Source: Prevotella melaninogenica (GTDB lineage: Bacteria > Bacteroidota > Bacteroidia > Bacteroidales > Bacteroidaceae). From it: 64,000 bases of DNA. The translations under genes and the position numbers were made by a program. The notes under the pieces are model-generated. The model saw only the letters and a program-made list of their open reading frames with translations, was not told the DNA's origin and searched no databases. The stretch spans positions 620,001-684,000 of the forward strand of contig NZ_AP018050.1 of the NCBI RefSeq assembly GCF_003609775.1. Reading direction: 5' to 3'. Each line of letters starts with the position of its first letter. Within the stretch, counting starts at the first letter, position 1. Positions 53,661-63,388 of the stretch are shown one piece after another.

Positions 53661-54249
53661 GGTTCTTCCATTAAATGCGTGGATGCTTCTTGTATAGCTT
53701 TTAACGGAAGAACTAAAGTTATTCATTAAACAAAAACATAGCCAAGACTGTCAACTGTCTATTCTATTATCACCCTCTAACACCGAAAACCTTTTTCATG
53801 TTAATACTTAAAAAAATGCAGGTAAGATTCTGAAAAATCATTACATAATTTTGGATAAAATATCTACAAATAAAGGTAAAAGCATGTGTAAAAAGCAAGT
53901 TTGCAACCAACAGTAAGTCAATTAGTTATAAAGTGGCAAAGTAAAAGATGCTTAGTTGGACTTCAAAAGGGCGTTAGTTAGACTTCAAAAGGGCATCTAT
54001 TGCAAGTCAATTAGGCATCTTTTAGAAGCCAAAAGAGCATGTATTGGTTTTGAGTTGCACGAAAATAGTTTACAAATATCAATTAATAAGGGAATAAGTT
54101 GCTTGTAGAAGACGGATAAACATCACACCTAATTATAGTTGTTATGTAGTTTATCCCACTTTATAAAACCATCTAATTAAGGCTAATCATACCATGTATG
54201 TGGATTAAACTCATTCTATTAACCTGTCTACGTATTTAACGGAAGAACT
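53661..54249. repeat. Possible inverted-repeat-bounded element with a family A copy
   Basis: The left end GGTTCTTCCATTAAATGCGT is the approximate inverse of the right end ACGTATTTAACGGAAGAACT. The first nine bases are the same as the tips of family B. A further TTAACGGAAGAACT lies at 53699. The 589-bp interior has no gene but contains family A copy 6. Whether it is one element or chance spacing of ends is uncertain. Confidence 0.45.
53940..54050 (+). repeat. Dispersed repeat family A, copy 6
   Basis: AAAAGATGCTTAGTTGGAC, AAAAGGGCGTTAGTTAGAC, AAAAGGGCATCTATTGCAAG and AATTAGGCATCTTTTAGAAG with the usual 21-22 bp register. Confidence 0.8.
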
Positions 54250-54386
54250 ATTTTTCTTTTCATGTGCGGTTATCGTTGCCAGCGTATAAGGAATTTAAAA
54301 ATCAGTACATCTTATATGAGAAATATATCTGCCTCCTCAGAGTTTTCAAAGATGGAATAAGATGCCAATATTAAGCTAAAAATAAT

Positions 54387-54472
54387 TTTCCTGTCACTTC
54401 TGTCACTCTGAATGAAGATATAACAGATTAGTTTACAGGCGTTTCTGTCTAAATGTTAAAATGACAGCAAAA
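54387..54472 (+). repeat. Dispersed repeat family C, copy 4
   Basis: TTTCCTGTCACTTCTGTCAC at the left and AATGTTAAAATGACAGCAAA at the right, with TTAGTTTACAGG inside. Confidence 0.75.
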
Positions 54473-54678
54473 TGAAATAAAAGTATTGTTGGATTTCGGT
54501 CCGTTATTCTCTTATGCTGTGAGCGTAATAGTGTAATACTCTTTTTACCTAATCAGTTACAATAAGAAAGTGAAAACCAAGATGTAGATTTGGAGTTGTT
54601 ATAGGAAAACGTTATATTTGCAGAAAATAAGCTCTACTCGGCAAATTGAAAGTAAGCTTTCTTTGCTCTCGTTTGCAT

Positions 54679-54686
54679 TATTTTTG
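54679..54686 (+). promoter_or_regulatory. -7 element for the antitoxin-like gene
   Basis: TATTTTTG, about 29 bp before the start. A strong Shine-Dalgarno, AGGAGGT, at 54702-54708 is unusual for this phylum, where such sites are rarely so close to consensus. Confidence 0.5.
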
Positions 54687-54714
54687 CAGAGAAATATAAA
54701 CAGGAGGTATAATT

Positions 54715-54960
54715 ATGGCAGGCATAATGACAAACATCGAGAACAATACGATACGTATGTATTGGAACGCATTGCGTTCGATGAGTAAGAACATTCGGTT
54801 GGGCTTAGCTGTGAAACTTACCAACTCTGTACTTGAGGAAGAACGTAAGGAAATGTCTGACGAGGCCTATACAGAAGAAATGCTTAATAAGTTTTTTGGG
54901 AAGTGGGAAGGAAACGAAACTGCTGAAGAATTGATGGGTATTATCAAGCAGAGCTCCTAA
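54715..54960 (+). CDS. Small antitoxin-like protein without a toxin partner
   Basis: An 81-residue acidic helical protein (RMYWNALRSMSKNIRLGLAVKLTNSVLEEE...KFFGKWEGNETAEELMGIIKQSS). It resembles small antitoxin-type proteins that, in Bacteroidota, often stand before a PIN- or Fic-type gene, including the typical GxWEG...ESAEEIM-like ending. No toxin follows: the next gene begins 257 bp later and is a glycoside phosphorylase. Family by recollection and pattern only; the role is tentative. Confidence 0.55.
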   Translation: MAGIMTNIENNTIRMYWNALRSMSKNIRLGLAVKLTNSVLEEERKEMSDEAYTEEMLNKFFGKWEGNETAEELMGIIKQSS

Positions 54961-55151
54961 AGTCAACAGAGAATGTAAAACACTTTGCACGTATAGAAGG
55001 ATTGGAAGTGCAGAACTGGGTTAAACGGTAATTACGGCTATTTTAATAATAAGTTTGTTTGGCAAATAACATATTCTTAACGATACTTGTTAAGAAGTGT
55101 TTTTCCTATTTAACGAATGATAAAAATCTTCCCATTGTTGAAGTAAAAAGC

Positions 55152-55159
55152 TAACTTTG
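55152..55159 (+). promoter_or_regulatory. -7 element for the GH130 gene
   Basis: TAACTTTG, 58 bp before the GH130 start; the glycan cluster probably begins to be transcribed here. Confidence 0.6.
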
Positions 55160-55217
55160 CTTGTATTTATAATGTATAGACATTTATAAAAACTAAAAGC
55201 ATAAAACTATATTTACA

Positions 55218-56192
55218 ATGAAAAGTTTAAAAGATATTCTGCCTTGGGAAGACCGTCCAGAAGGATGCAAGGATGTGATGTGGCGTTATTCAAAGAACCC
55301 AATCATCGATCGTTATCATATTCCAACATCAAACAGTATCTTCAATAGTGCTGTTGTTCCTTTTGAGGACGGCTTTGCTGGAGTATTCCGTTGCGACAAC
55401 AAGGCGGTTCAGATGAACATTTTTGCTGGTTTCAGTAAGGACGGTATCAATTGGGAAATCAATCATGAGCCTATTAAGTTTGAGGCTGGTAACACTGAAA
55501 TGATTGAGTCAGAATACAAGTATGACCCACGTGTTACATGGATTGAGGACCGTTATTGGATTACATGGTGTAATGGTTATCACGGACCAACAATCGGTAT
55601 TGCTTACACCTTCGACTTCAAGAAGTTCTATCAGTGTGAGAATGCTTTCTTGCCATTCAACCGTAATGGCGTCCTCTTCCCAGAGAAGATTAACGGGAAG
55701 TATGCGATGTTGAGCCGTCCAAGCGACAATGGTCATACACCTTTCGGTGATATCTACATCAGCTTCAGCCCAGATATGAAGTATTGGGGCGAGCATCGTT
55801 GCGTAATGAAGGTTACTCCTTTCCCAGAGAGTGCATGGCAGTGTACAAAGATTGGTGCTGGTTCAGTTCCTTTCTTGACAGATGAAGGTTGGTTGCTTTT
55901 CTATCATGGTGTAATCACTACTTGTAATGGTTTCCGTTATTCAATGGGTGCAGCTATCCTTGACAAGGACAATCCAGAGAAGGTTCTCTATCGCACTCGT
56001 CCATATCTTCTTGCACCAAATGCACCTTACGAGTTGCAGGGTGACGTGCCAAACGTTGTCTTCCCATGTGCTGCTTTGCAGGATGGCGAGCGCGTAGCGG
56101 TTTACTATGGTGCAGCTGATACCGTCGTTGGTATGGCATTTGGCTATATTAAGGACATCGTAGAGTTCACAAAGAACAATAGCATTTTATAA
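55218..56192 (+). CDS. GH130 beta-mannoside phosphorylase
   Basis: A 324-residue inverting phosphorylase of family GH130; no signal peptide, so cytoplasmic. It has the five-bladed propeller pattern with [48 protein letters not shown] and [20 protein letters not shown]. The family uses phosphate to split beta-mannosides, giving mannose-1-phosphate. Together with the following GH92, GH20 and kinase genes, the likely substrate is Man-beta-1,4-GlcNAc from the N-glycan core, as described for a Bacteroides homologue. Substrate is inferred from context. Confidence 0.9.
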   Translation: MKSLKDILPWEDRPEGCKDVMWRYSKNPIIDRYHIPTSNSIFNSAVVPFEDGFAGVFRCDNKAVQMNIFAGFSKDGINWEINHEPIKFEAGNTEMIESEYKYDPRVTWIEDRYWITWCNGYHGPTIGIAYTFDFKKFYQCENAFLPFNRNGVLFPEKINGKYAMLSRPSDNGHTPFGDIYISFSPDMKYWGEHRCVMKVTPFPESAWQCTKIGAGSVPFLTDEGWLLFYHGVITTCNGFRYSMGAAILDKDNPEKVLYRTRPYLLAPNAPYELQGDVPNVVFPCAALQDGERVAVYYGAADTVVGMAFGYIKDIVEFTKNNSIL

Positions 56193-56404
56193 GGTGTTAA
56201 GTGTTGGGTGTTGGGTGTTGATGATTTGTTAGGTGTTAGGTGATAGGTGTTGGGTGTTGATGAATTGCTTAGATATAAATAATGATAGCTTCATCACAAT
56301 TCATCACCACCCACCATCCATCACCTAACACCCATCACCACCTAACACCCACTACCTATCACCTACTATTCATCACCATCTAACACCTATCACCTATCAC
56401 CCAA
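56193..56404. repeat. GGTGTTAGGTG / CACCTAACACC palindromic word array
   Basis: The whole 212-bp gap between the GH130 and GH92 genes is built of GTGTTGGGTG-type words on the left and CACCTAACACCC-type words on the right, that is, a large inverted array around 56270-56300. It ends one base before the GH92 start codon context. It can fold into a long stem and may lower expression of the downstream gene from the upstream promoter. No gene inside. Confidence 0.85.
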
Positions 56405-58660
56405 ATGAATCGTAAATTCCTATTAGTACTACTTCTTTCCTTGTCTTTTCTTTCGCTGAAGGCGGCTGACAAGGGTGGGGAAGAGCCTGTCGACCTTGTC
56501 AATCCATTTATTGGAACATCTAATTTTGGTACAACTAATCCGGGAGCAGTATGCCCTAACGGATTGATGTCAGTTGTGCCATTCAACGTAATGGGTTCTG
56601 ATTTGAATAAATATGACAAGGATGCACGCTGGTGGTCAACTCCTTACGAATATCATAACGTCTTTTTCACTGGTTATTCTCACGTCAATCTGAGTGGTGT
56701 GGGCTGCCCAGAAGTTGGCTCATTGTTGCTTATGCCAACGACAGGAAAGTTGAACGTTGATTATAAGGAGTACGGAAGTACTTACGACAAGGAGGTTGCT
56801 CGTCCCGGTTATTATTCTAATCACTTGGTAAAGTATAATGTGAAAACAGAGGTAACAGCCACTCCTCGCAGTTCTGTTGCACGTTTCACATTCCCGAAAG
56901 GAGAAAGTCATATCTTGTTGAACCTCGGTGAAGGACTCACAAATGAGTCTGGTGCCATGGTGAAGAAAGTGAGCGACACGGAATATGAGGGTATGAAGTT
57001 GCAGGGTACATTCTGTTATAACCCTCAGGCAGTATTCCCAATTTACTTCGTGATGCGTGTCAGCAAGAAGCCAACGGAGGCTGGCTATTGGAAGAAGCAG
57101 CGTCCGATGACAGGCGTAGAGGCTGAGTGGGATGTTGATAATGGCAAGTATAAACTCTATAAGACTTATCACAAGGAACTCTCTGGTGATGATATCGGAG
57201 TATGGATGAACTTCAACACAGAGGCTGACGAGCAGGTGGAGGTACAGATGGGCGTGTCATTCGTAAGTATGGCAAACGCTCGTGAGAACCTTGATGCCGA
57301 ACAGCGTGGAAAGAACTTCGACGCTATTCGTGCTGAGGCGCGTGCTAAGTGGAATGATGATCTCTCCCGCATCCTCGTTGAGGGTGGTACAAAGACAGAG
57401 CGCACCATCTTCTATACTGCTCTTTATCACGTCCTTATCCACCCAAATATCCTGCAGGATGTCAACGGACAGTACCCTGCCATGGAGGGTGATGAGATTC
57501 GAACGGTGAAGGAGGGTAACCGTTATACGGTCTTCTCTCTGTGGGATACCTATCGCAATGTGCATCAGTTGCTTACGTTGGTTTATCCAAATCGTCAGCG
57601 CGACATGATTCGTTCGATGATTGGGATGTACGAGGAGCATGGCTGGATGCCAAAGTGGGAACTCTTTAGTCGTGAAACCTACACGATGGAAGGCGACCCA
57701 GCTATCCCTGTTATCACTGATTCTTGGTTGAAAGGTCTGCGTGGTTACGATATCAATAAGGCTTACGAGGCATTCCGCAAGTCGGCTTTGACAAAGGGAA
57801 GCGAGAACCCTCTGCGCCCAGACAATGACGAATACATGGAGAAGGGTTATGTAGCTTTGCACGAGAAGTTCGATAACTCCGTCTCTCACGCCCTCGAATA
57901 CTACATTGCAGACAATGCCCTTTCACGCTTGGCTATGGCATTGGGTAAGAAAGATGATGCCCGTCTGTTCCACAATCGTGCTTTGGGTTATCGCCATTAT
58001 TTTAGTAAGGAGTTTGGCTTGTTGCGCCCATTGATGCCAGACGGCACCTTCTATAAGCCTTTCGATCCAAAGCAGGGAGAGAACTTCGAACCATCTCCGG
58101 GCTTCCATGAAGGCAATGCTTGGAACTATACTTTCTATGTTCCGCATGACGTTATGGGACTCGCAAAGCTCATGGGAGGACAGAAAAACTTTGTAAACAA
58201 GCTCCAGAGCGTGTTCGACAAGGGTTATTATGACCCTGCCAATGAGCCTGATATCGCTTATCCTTACCTCTTCTCTTATTTCAAGGGCGACGAGTGGCGT
58301 ACACAGGTACAGACACGCAGACTCTTGAAGGAGTATTTCAAGAATGCACCAGAGGGCATCCCGGGTAATGATGACACTGGAACCATGTCGGCTTGGGCGG
58401 TGTTTAATATGATAGGTTTCTATCCTGACTGTCCAGGCGATCCATCTTATACGCTCACTTCGCCAGTCTTTGACAAGGTGACTATCCGTTTGGATAAGGC
58501 ACAGTGGGGTAGAGATAACCTCTTGATTGAGACTGTTCGTCCAAATGCTGAGGCTGTTATTATTAAGAAGATAGAATTAGGTGGTAAGCCATTGAACCGC
58601 TATCGCATTACGAATGACGAGCTATTGAAGGGCGGAGTATTGAAGTTCTATCTAAAGTAA
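56405..58660 (+). CDS. GH92 alpha-mannosidase, exported
   Basis: Calcium-dependent exo-alpha-mannosidase that trims high-mannose N-glycans outside the cytoplasm. It has 751 residues: a signal peptide (1-20, ending LKA), an N-terminal beta-sandwich starting DLVNPFIGTSNFGTTNPGA, and a catalytic (alpha/alpha)6 barrel. The probable acid is Glu569 in HEGNAWNYTFYVPHD. The family motif GNDDTGTMSAW has the base-type Asp656/Asp657. Linkage (1,2, 1,3, 1,6) cannot be read with confidence. First of two GH92 genes in the cluster. Confidence 0.95.
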   Translation: MNRKFLLVLLLSLSFLSLKAADKGGEEPVDLVNPFIGTSNFGTTNPGAVCPNGLMSVVPFNVMGSDLNKYDKDARWWSTPYEYHNVFFTGYSHVNLSGVGCPEVGSLLLMPTTGKLNVDYKEYGSTYDKEVARPGYYSNHLVKYNVKTEVTATPRSSVARFTFPKGESHILLNLGEGLTNESGAMVKKVSDTEYEGMKLQGTFCYNPQAVFPIYFVMRVSKKPTEAGYWKKQRPMTGVEAEWDVDNGKYKLYKTYHKELSGDDIGVWMNFNTEADEQVEVQMGVSFVSMANARENLDAEQRGKNFDAIRAEARAKWNDDLSRILVEGGTKTERTIFYTALYHVLIHPNILQDVNGQYPAMEGDEIRTVKEGNRYTVFSLWDTYRNVHQLLTLVYPNRQRDMIRSMIGMYEEHGWMPKWELFSRETYTMEGDPAIPVITDSWLKGLRGYDINKAYEAFRKSALTKGSENPLRPDNDEYMEKGYVALHEKFDNSVSHALEYYIADNALSRLAMALGKKDDARLFHNRALGYRHYFSKEFGLLRPLMPDGTFYKPFDPKQGENFEPSPGFHEGNAWNYTFYVPHDVMGLAKLMGGQKNFVNKLQSVFDKGYYDPANEPDIAYPYLFSYFKGDEWRTQVQTRRLLKEYFKNAPEGIPGNDDTGTMSAWAVFNMIGFYPDCPGDPSYTLTSPVFDKVTIRLDKAQWGRDNLLIETVRPNAEAVIIKKIELGGKPLNRYRITNDELLKGGVLKFYLK

Positions 58661-59001
58661 ACGACTACTACCCATCAAACCTCCCACGCTTCCGACGGTC
58701 TTTAATGTCTTATTACATTATATATAATGATAAAAACGGACATTGTTTGCCGTTTTCTATTACTGTCCGAACGCTTCGGACAAAGTGTGTGGAGCCTTAA
58801 CACAAGTTGTGCGGAGTCTTAGCACATTTGGTGCGGAGGTTTAATACGAAACAAAAAGGTGGCAGTTTGGAAGGCAGTCTACTATCAGAAAGGTTTTGAA
58901 TGACCGCTGATAAGAATACAGACAGCCGACAGCCATCGAAGAAAGAGACATAAAGTAAAAACAAATAATAAAGAAATAAAACCGAAATTTATACTCACGT
59001 T
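58661..59001. other. Spacer with terminator between GH92 and GH20
   Basis: No gene. A hairpin at about 58730-58760 (AAAACGGACATTGTTTGCCGTTTT) with a T run may end the GH92 message. It is followed by a GTCCGAACGCTTCGGAC dyad and GTGCGGAG words (58770-58850). AT-rich leader sequence precedes the GH20 start. Confidence 0.6.
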
Positions 59002-61098
59002 ATGAGAAAAAAAGTTCTTTTGAGTGCAGTTTTCCTGTTGTTTGCAGCAGCTGTTTCTTTGCCTGTTGCAGCTCAGAACATCATTCCACAACCTGAGAAT
59101 ATCAGTCTTTTGAAGGGTCACTTCAAGCTGAATAAGGGTGAGAAGATTGTGACCAATCTTACAGGTAGTGACTTCAAGGTGTTGAAGCAGTACACTTCTG
59201 AGGTGTTGAAGCAGCCTTTGGCATACGCAAAGAATCCTTCTCAACAAGGCGTTTTCCGCTTGATTTGCAAGGGTACAGCCAAGCAAGCAGCGCAGGCAAT
59301 GGACAGCGTTCGTCTGCAAGGTTATGAGTTGGAGGTGACACCAAAGGGTATCACCATTCAGGCACTGACCCCAACAGGCTTGTTCTATGGTTTGCAAACC
59401 GTTCGCCAGCTCGAAACGAATGGGCAGATAGCTTGTGTAAAGGTGAAGGACGCCCCTCGTTTCGCTTATCGTGGTTTGATGATCGACTGCTCTCGCCACT
59501 TCTGGACAAAGGACTTTTTGAAGAAGCAGATTGATGCGATGGCTTATTTCAAGCTCGACCGCTTCCACTGGCACCTCACTGATGGTGGTGGATGGCGCAT
59601 GGAGGTGAAGAAATATCCTCGACTGACAGACGAAACCGCTTATAGAACAGAATCTGACTGGACGAAGTGGTGGAACGGGAATGACCGCACGTATATTCCT
59701 GATCCAAGCCGCCTTGTATGTTGGAAGGGAATGAATATACACGGTGGCTATTACACACAGGAAGATATCAAGGATATCGTACGCTATGCAGCTGCGCGCC
59801 ACATAGAGGTAATCCCAGAGATAGAGATGCCTGGTCATAGCGATGAGGTTGTTTATGCCTACCCAGAGTTGTCATGTACAGGCAAACCTTATACACAGTC
59901 AGACCTCTGTGTAGGAAAGGAGGCAACCTATACCTTCATGGAGAACGTGCTGAAAGAGACAATGGCGCTCTTCCCTTCTAAGTATATCCACATCGGAGGA
60001 GACGAGGCAGAACGTCGCACATGGAAGACTTGCCCTGATTGTCAGAAGATGATGAAGGAGAACAACTTGAAGGATGTAGCCGAGTTGCAGAGCCATTTCA
60101 CCCATCGTATGGAACAATTCTTGAACAGCCATGGCCGTAAACTGCTTGGTTGGGACGAGATTATGGAAGGTAAGTTAGCTCCTAACGCAGCCGTGATGTC
60201 ATGGCGCGGAACAGAGGCTGGTATTGAGGCTGCAACAAGTAAGCACCATGTAGTGATGGCTCCACAGCAGTTCTATTATCTGAATATGTATCAGGACAAT
60301 CCGATGGAACAGCCAAAGGCGCAGGGAGGTTATACTCGTTTGGATAAGACTTATAACTATGAGCCAATTCCAGCAGCGTATAAAGGAACCAATCTTGAGA
60401 AATATATGGATGGCGTTCAGGCTTGTGTATGGACTGAGTTCATTGCTGAGCCAAGTCATTTAGAGTATATGCTCTATCCTCGTCTGTTGGCTTTGGCAGA
60501 GACAGGTTGGACAAAGAAGCGCACTGGTTACGACAACTTCCGCAAGAGAGCAGTCGTAAATGTTGAACGTCTGAAGCGTGCGGGCTATAATGCCTTTGAC
60601 CTTTCAAAGGAGAAGGGGTCACGTATGGAAAGCCGCAGTGTGACACAGCACGAGGCATTGAATAAGCCAGTGACTTATCTTGGACGTTATGCAGAGAAGT
60701 ATCGTGCCGAAGGCGACAGTACACTGACCAATGGTTTGCGTGGTGACTGGGGCTATCTTGAGGGTCGTTGGCAGGGCTTCATCGATAGTACTGGTGTAGA
60801 TGTTGTGGTTGATATGGGTAAGGTTACGGACATACGTGACGTATGTGTTGACTTTATGCACCTCTATGAGTCGGTTATCTATACGCCTGAAACAATCGAG
60901 TTGATGGTGTCAGAGGATGGCAAGAACTTCACAACGATTGACACAGTACGCCCAGGTATTAAGTCGTCAGAGGACTACCTTGTTTATCCTTACAAGTGGA
61001 AGGGTGATGTCAAAGGCCGTTATGTACGTGTAAAGGCACTCTCTCGTGAGAAGGATGCATGGATTTTCACAGACGAGATTATCGTTAACGAGAAATAA
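59002..61098 (+). CDS. GH20 beta-N-acetylhexosaminidase, exported
   Basis: Removes terminal GlcNAc or GalNAc by substrate-assisted catalysis. It has 698 residues: signal peptide (1-25), GH20b domain (about 30-155), catalytic barrel (about 155-500) with the Asp-Glu pair D334-E335 in HIGGDEAERR, and a C-terminal discoidin-like domain (about 570-698: VDVVVDMGKVTDIRDVCVDF). The length and order are typical of Bacteroidota enzymes that act on N-glycan antennae or the core. The gene is 74 bp before the second GH92 gene. Confidence 0.95.
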   Translation: MRKKVLLSAVFLLFAAAVSLPVAAQNIIPQPENISLLKGHFKLNKGEKIVTNLTGSDFKVLKQYTSEVLKQPLAYAKNPSQQGVFRLICKGTAKQAAQAMDSVRLQGYELEVTPKGITIQALTPTGLFYGLQTVRQLETNGQIACVKVKDAPRFAYRGLMIDCSRHFWTKDFLKKQIDAMAYFKLDRFHWHLTDGGGWRMEVKKYPRLTDETAYRTESDWTKWWNGNDRTYIPDPSRLVCWKGMNIHGGYYTQEDIKDIVRYAAARHIEVIPEIEMPGHSDEVVYAYPELSCTGKPYTQSDLCVGKEATYTFMENVLKETMALFPSKYIHIGGDEAERRTWKTCPDCQKMMKENNLKDVAELQSHFTHRMEQFLNSHGRKLLGWDEIMEGKLAPNAAVMSWRGTEAGIEAATSKHHVVMAPQQFYYLNMYQDNPMEQPKAQGGYTRLDKTYNYEPIPAAYKGTNLEKYMDGVQACVWTEFIAEPSHLEYMLYPRLLALAETGWTKKRTGYDNFRKRAVVNVERLKRAGYNAFDLSKEKGSRMESRSVTQHEALNKPVTYLGRYAEKYRAEGDSTLTNGLRGDWGYLEGRWQGFIDSTGVDVVVDMGKVTDIRDVCVDFMHLYESVIYTPETIELMVSEDGKNFTTIDTVRPGIKSSEDYLVYPYKWKGDVKGRYVRVKALSREKDAWIFTDEIIVNEK

Positions 61099-61172
61099 GA
61101 CAAGGCTTGAGAGGAGGTCGGATGACGTTTCTCTCAACAATTTTAAGAGAAGAAATATAAAACATTCATGAT

Positions 61173-63323
61173 ATGAAAAAAAGGTTCTTAACTTTAATGG
61201 CGTTTGCTGTGACCAGTCTTTTTGCTTTTGCACAGGACTATACGCAGTATGTTGACCCATTTATTGGAACGGGCGGACACGGACACGTGTTCCTTGGAGC
61301 TAATGTTCCATTTGGTAATATTCAGGCTGGTCCTACACAGAAGAAGCAGGGTTGGGACTGGTGTTCAGGTTATCATTACAGCGATTCAACGGTCATTGGC
61401 TTTGGACAGATGCACCTTAGCGGTACGGGTATTGGTGACTTGGGTGATGTATCACTCCTTCCTACTACCAATCCAGCACAGCGTGAGGTGAAGTTTGCTC
61501 ATCGTGCCGAACATGTAACCCCTGGTTACTACTCTGTAATGTTGGCTTCTGGTGTTCGTGTAGAGTTGACTGCCACCCAGCGTGTAGCCTTCCATCGTTA
61601 CGCTTTTCCTGCTGATGCAACAAAGGGTTACGTTATTTTGAACCTTTCTCAGGGTATTGGTTGGGACAAGATGACCTCTTGCAACTTCAAGCAGGAGTCG
61701 GCTAAGGTCGTTAGCGGTTATCGTATGTCACAAGGATGGGCTAAAGATCAGTGCGTTTACTTTGTGGCAGAGTTCTCACAGCCTGTTAAGTTGGAGTCAA
61801 ACGAGCGTGATACGATTGGTGTCTTTGCTTTCGACAATGCTGAGCAGCCACTTCTCGTGAAGGTAGGAATCTCTGCTGTGAGTGTTGAGAACGCTCGTTT
61901 GAATATGCAGAAGGAACTTCCAGGTTGGGATTTCCGCAATGCTGTTGCTCAGGCAAAGGATGAGTGGAATCGTGAGTTGAGCAAGATTGCTATCAAGACA
62001 GAGGATGAGAGTGCAAGAAAGATATTCTATACAGCAATGTATCACTCAATGATTGCACCTTCTGTCTTCAATGATGTAAACGGCGAATACCGTGGTGCAG
62101 ATGGTAAGACACATAAGGGTGACTTCAATGTTTATACCACCTTCTCACTTTGGGATACCTATCGTGCAGCTCATCCATTGATGACAATCATTCATCCAGA
62201 GAAGCAACGCGACATCGCACAGACGATGCTTCATATCTTTAAGGAGCAGGGTAAGTTGCCAGTATGGCACCTTGTTGGCAATGAGACAGACTGTATGATT
62301 GGTAATCCGGGCGTTCCTGTGCTTGTTGATATCGCACTGAAAGGCTTTGATGTAGATAAGAATGCAGTCTTTGAGGCTGCTAAGGCGTCTGCTATGCTTG
62401 ATGAACGTGGTATGGGATTGTTGAAGAAATATGGTTATATTCCTTGTGACCTCGACCCAGAGCATGAAACAGTAGCAAAGGGATTGGAGTACGCTTTGGC
62501 TGATGCAAGTATTGCAAAGCTTGCAAAGGAGTTGGGTAAGACCGCTGATTATAAGTACTTCTCTAAGCGCAGCCAGTCATATCGTGACTTCTACTTCGAC
62601 AAGAAAACGAAGTTTATGCGTGGTGTAACCTCTGATCGTAAGTTCCGTGAACCATTCGATCCATTCAGCACTGTTCACCGTCAGGACGACTATGCAGAGG
62701 GTAATGCTTGGCAGTATGTATGGTTGGTACCACATGATGTGCATGGTCTTGTAGCTGCTTTTGGTGGTGAGAAACCATTTGTTTCAAAGCTCGACTCCCT
62801 CTTCATCGTTAGTGGTGATATGGGAGCAGAGGCCTCACCAGACATCACTGGTCTGATTGGTCAGTACGCACACGGTAATGAGCCAAGCCATCATATCCTC
62901 TATATGTACAACTATGTGGGTCAGCCTTGGAAGGCAGCGGATAAGATTCGCTATGTACTTAAGAACTTATACCACGACGACTTCGATGGTTTGAGTGGTA
63001 ACGAGGATGTGGGTCAGATGTCTGCATGGTATATTCTCTCCTCTCTTGGCATGTATCAGGTAGAACCTGCTGGTGGCAAATATATCTTTGGTACACCGCT
63101 CTTCGATGAGGCTACGGTGAACGTTGGAGATGGTAAGACCTTCCGCATTGTGGCACATAACAACAGCGATAAGAATATCTATATTCAGAGTGCTAAGTTG
63201 AATGGCAAGCCATATACCCGTTCTTACATCGACTTCAAGGACATCAAACGTGGTGGAACACTTGAGTTTGTTATGGGTAGCAAGCCTTCTCAGTTTGGTG
63301 TTAAGCCTGCTGATAGACCCTAA
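61173..63323 (+). CDS. GH92 alpha-mannosidase, exported, second copy
   Basis: A 716-residue GH92 enzyme with a signal peptide (1-21, ending FAFAQ) and the N-terminal sandwich starting YTQYVDPFIGTGGHGHVFLGANVPFG. The probable acid is Glu509 in AEGNAWQYVWLVPHD and the motif GNEDVGQMSAW gives E611 and D612. It is clearly diverged from the first copy (different motif details and substrate-loop sequences), so the two probably take different alpha-mannosyl linkages. 65 bp before the kinase gene. Confidence 0.94.
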   Translation: MKKRFLTLMAFAVTSLFAFAQDYTQYVDPFIGTGGHGHVFLGANVPFGNIQAGPTQKKQGWDWCSGYHYSDSTVIGFGQMHLSGTGIGDLGDVSLLPTTNPAQREVKFAHRAEHVTPGYYSVMLASGVRVELTATQRVAFHRYAFPADATKGYVILNLSQGIGWDKMTSCNFKQESAKVVSGYRMSQGWAKDQCVYFVAEFSQPVKLESNERDTIGVFAFDNAEQPLLVKVGISAVSVENARLNMQKELPGWDFRNAVAQAKDEWNRELSKIAIKTEDESARKIFYTAMYHSMIAPSVFNDVNGEYRGADGKTHKGDFNVYTTFSLWDTYRAAHPLMTIIHPEKQRDIAQTMLHIFKEQGKLPVWHLVGNETDCMIGNPGVPVLVDIALKGFDVDKNAVFEAAKASAMLDERGMGLLKKYGYIPCDLDPEHETVAKGLEYALADASIAKLAKELGKTADYKYFSKRSQSYRDFYFDKKTKFMRGVTSDRKFREPFDPFSTVHRQDDYAEGNAWQYVWLVPHDVHGLVAAFGGEKPFVSKLDSLFIVSGDMGAEASPDITGLIGQYAHGNEPSHHILYMYNYVGQPWKAADKIRYVLKNLYHDDFDGLSGNEDVGQMSAWYILSSLGMYQVEPAGGKYIFGTPLFDEATVNVGDGKTFRIVAHNNSDKNIYIQSAKLNGKPYTRSYIDFKDIKRGGTLEFVMGSKPSQFGVKPADRP

Positions 63324-63388
63324 AAGTTTTTGGAGTTAACTCCTTCACTCCTAATAGTGCATCAATCTTTAATACTAATAAACAACTA

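Noticed and set aside
58885..59838. 317-residue minus-strand ORF opposite the GH20 gene
   Set aside because: Antisense shadow of a well-supported GH20 frame; Cys- and Leu-rich nonsense sequence.
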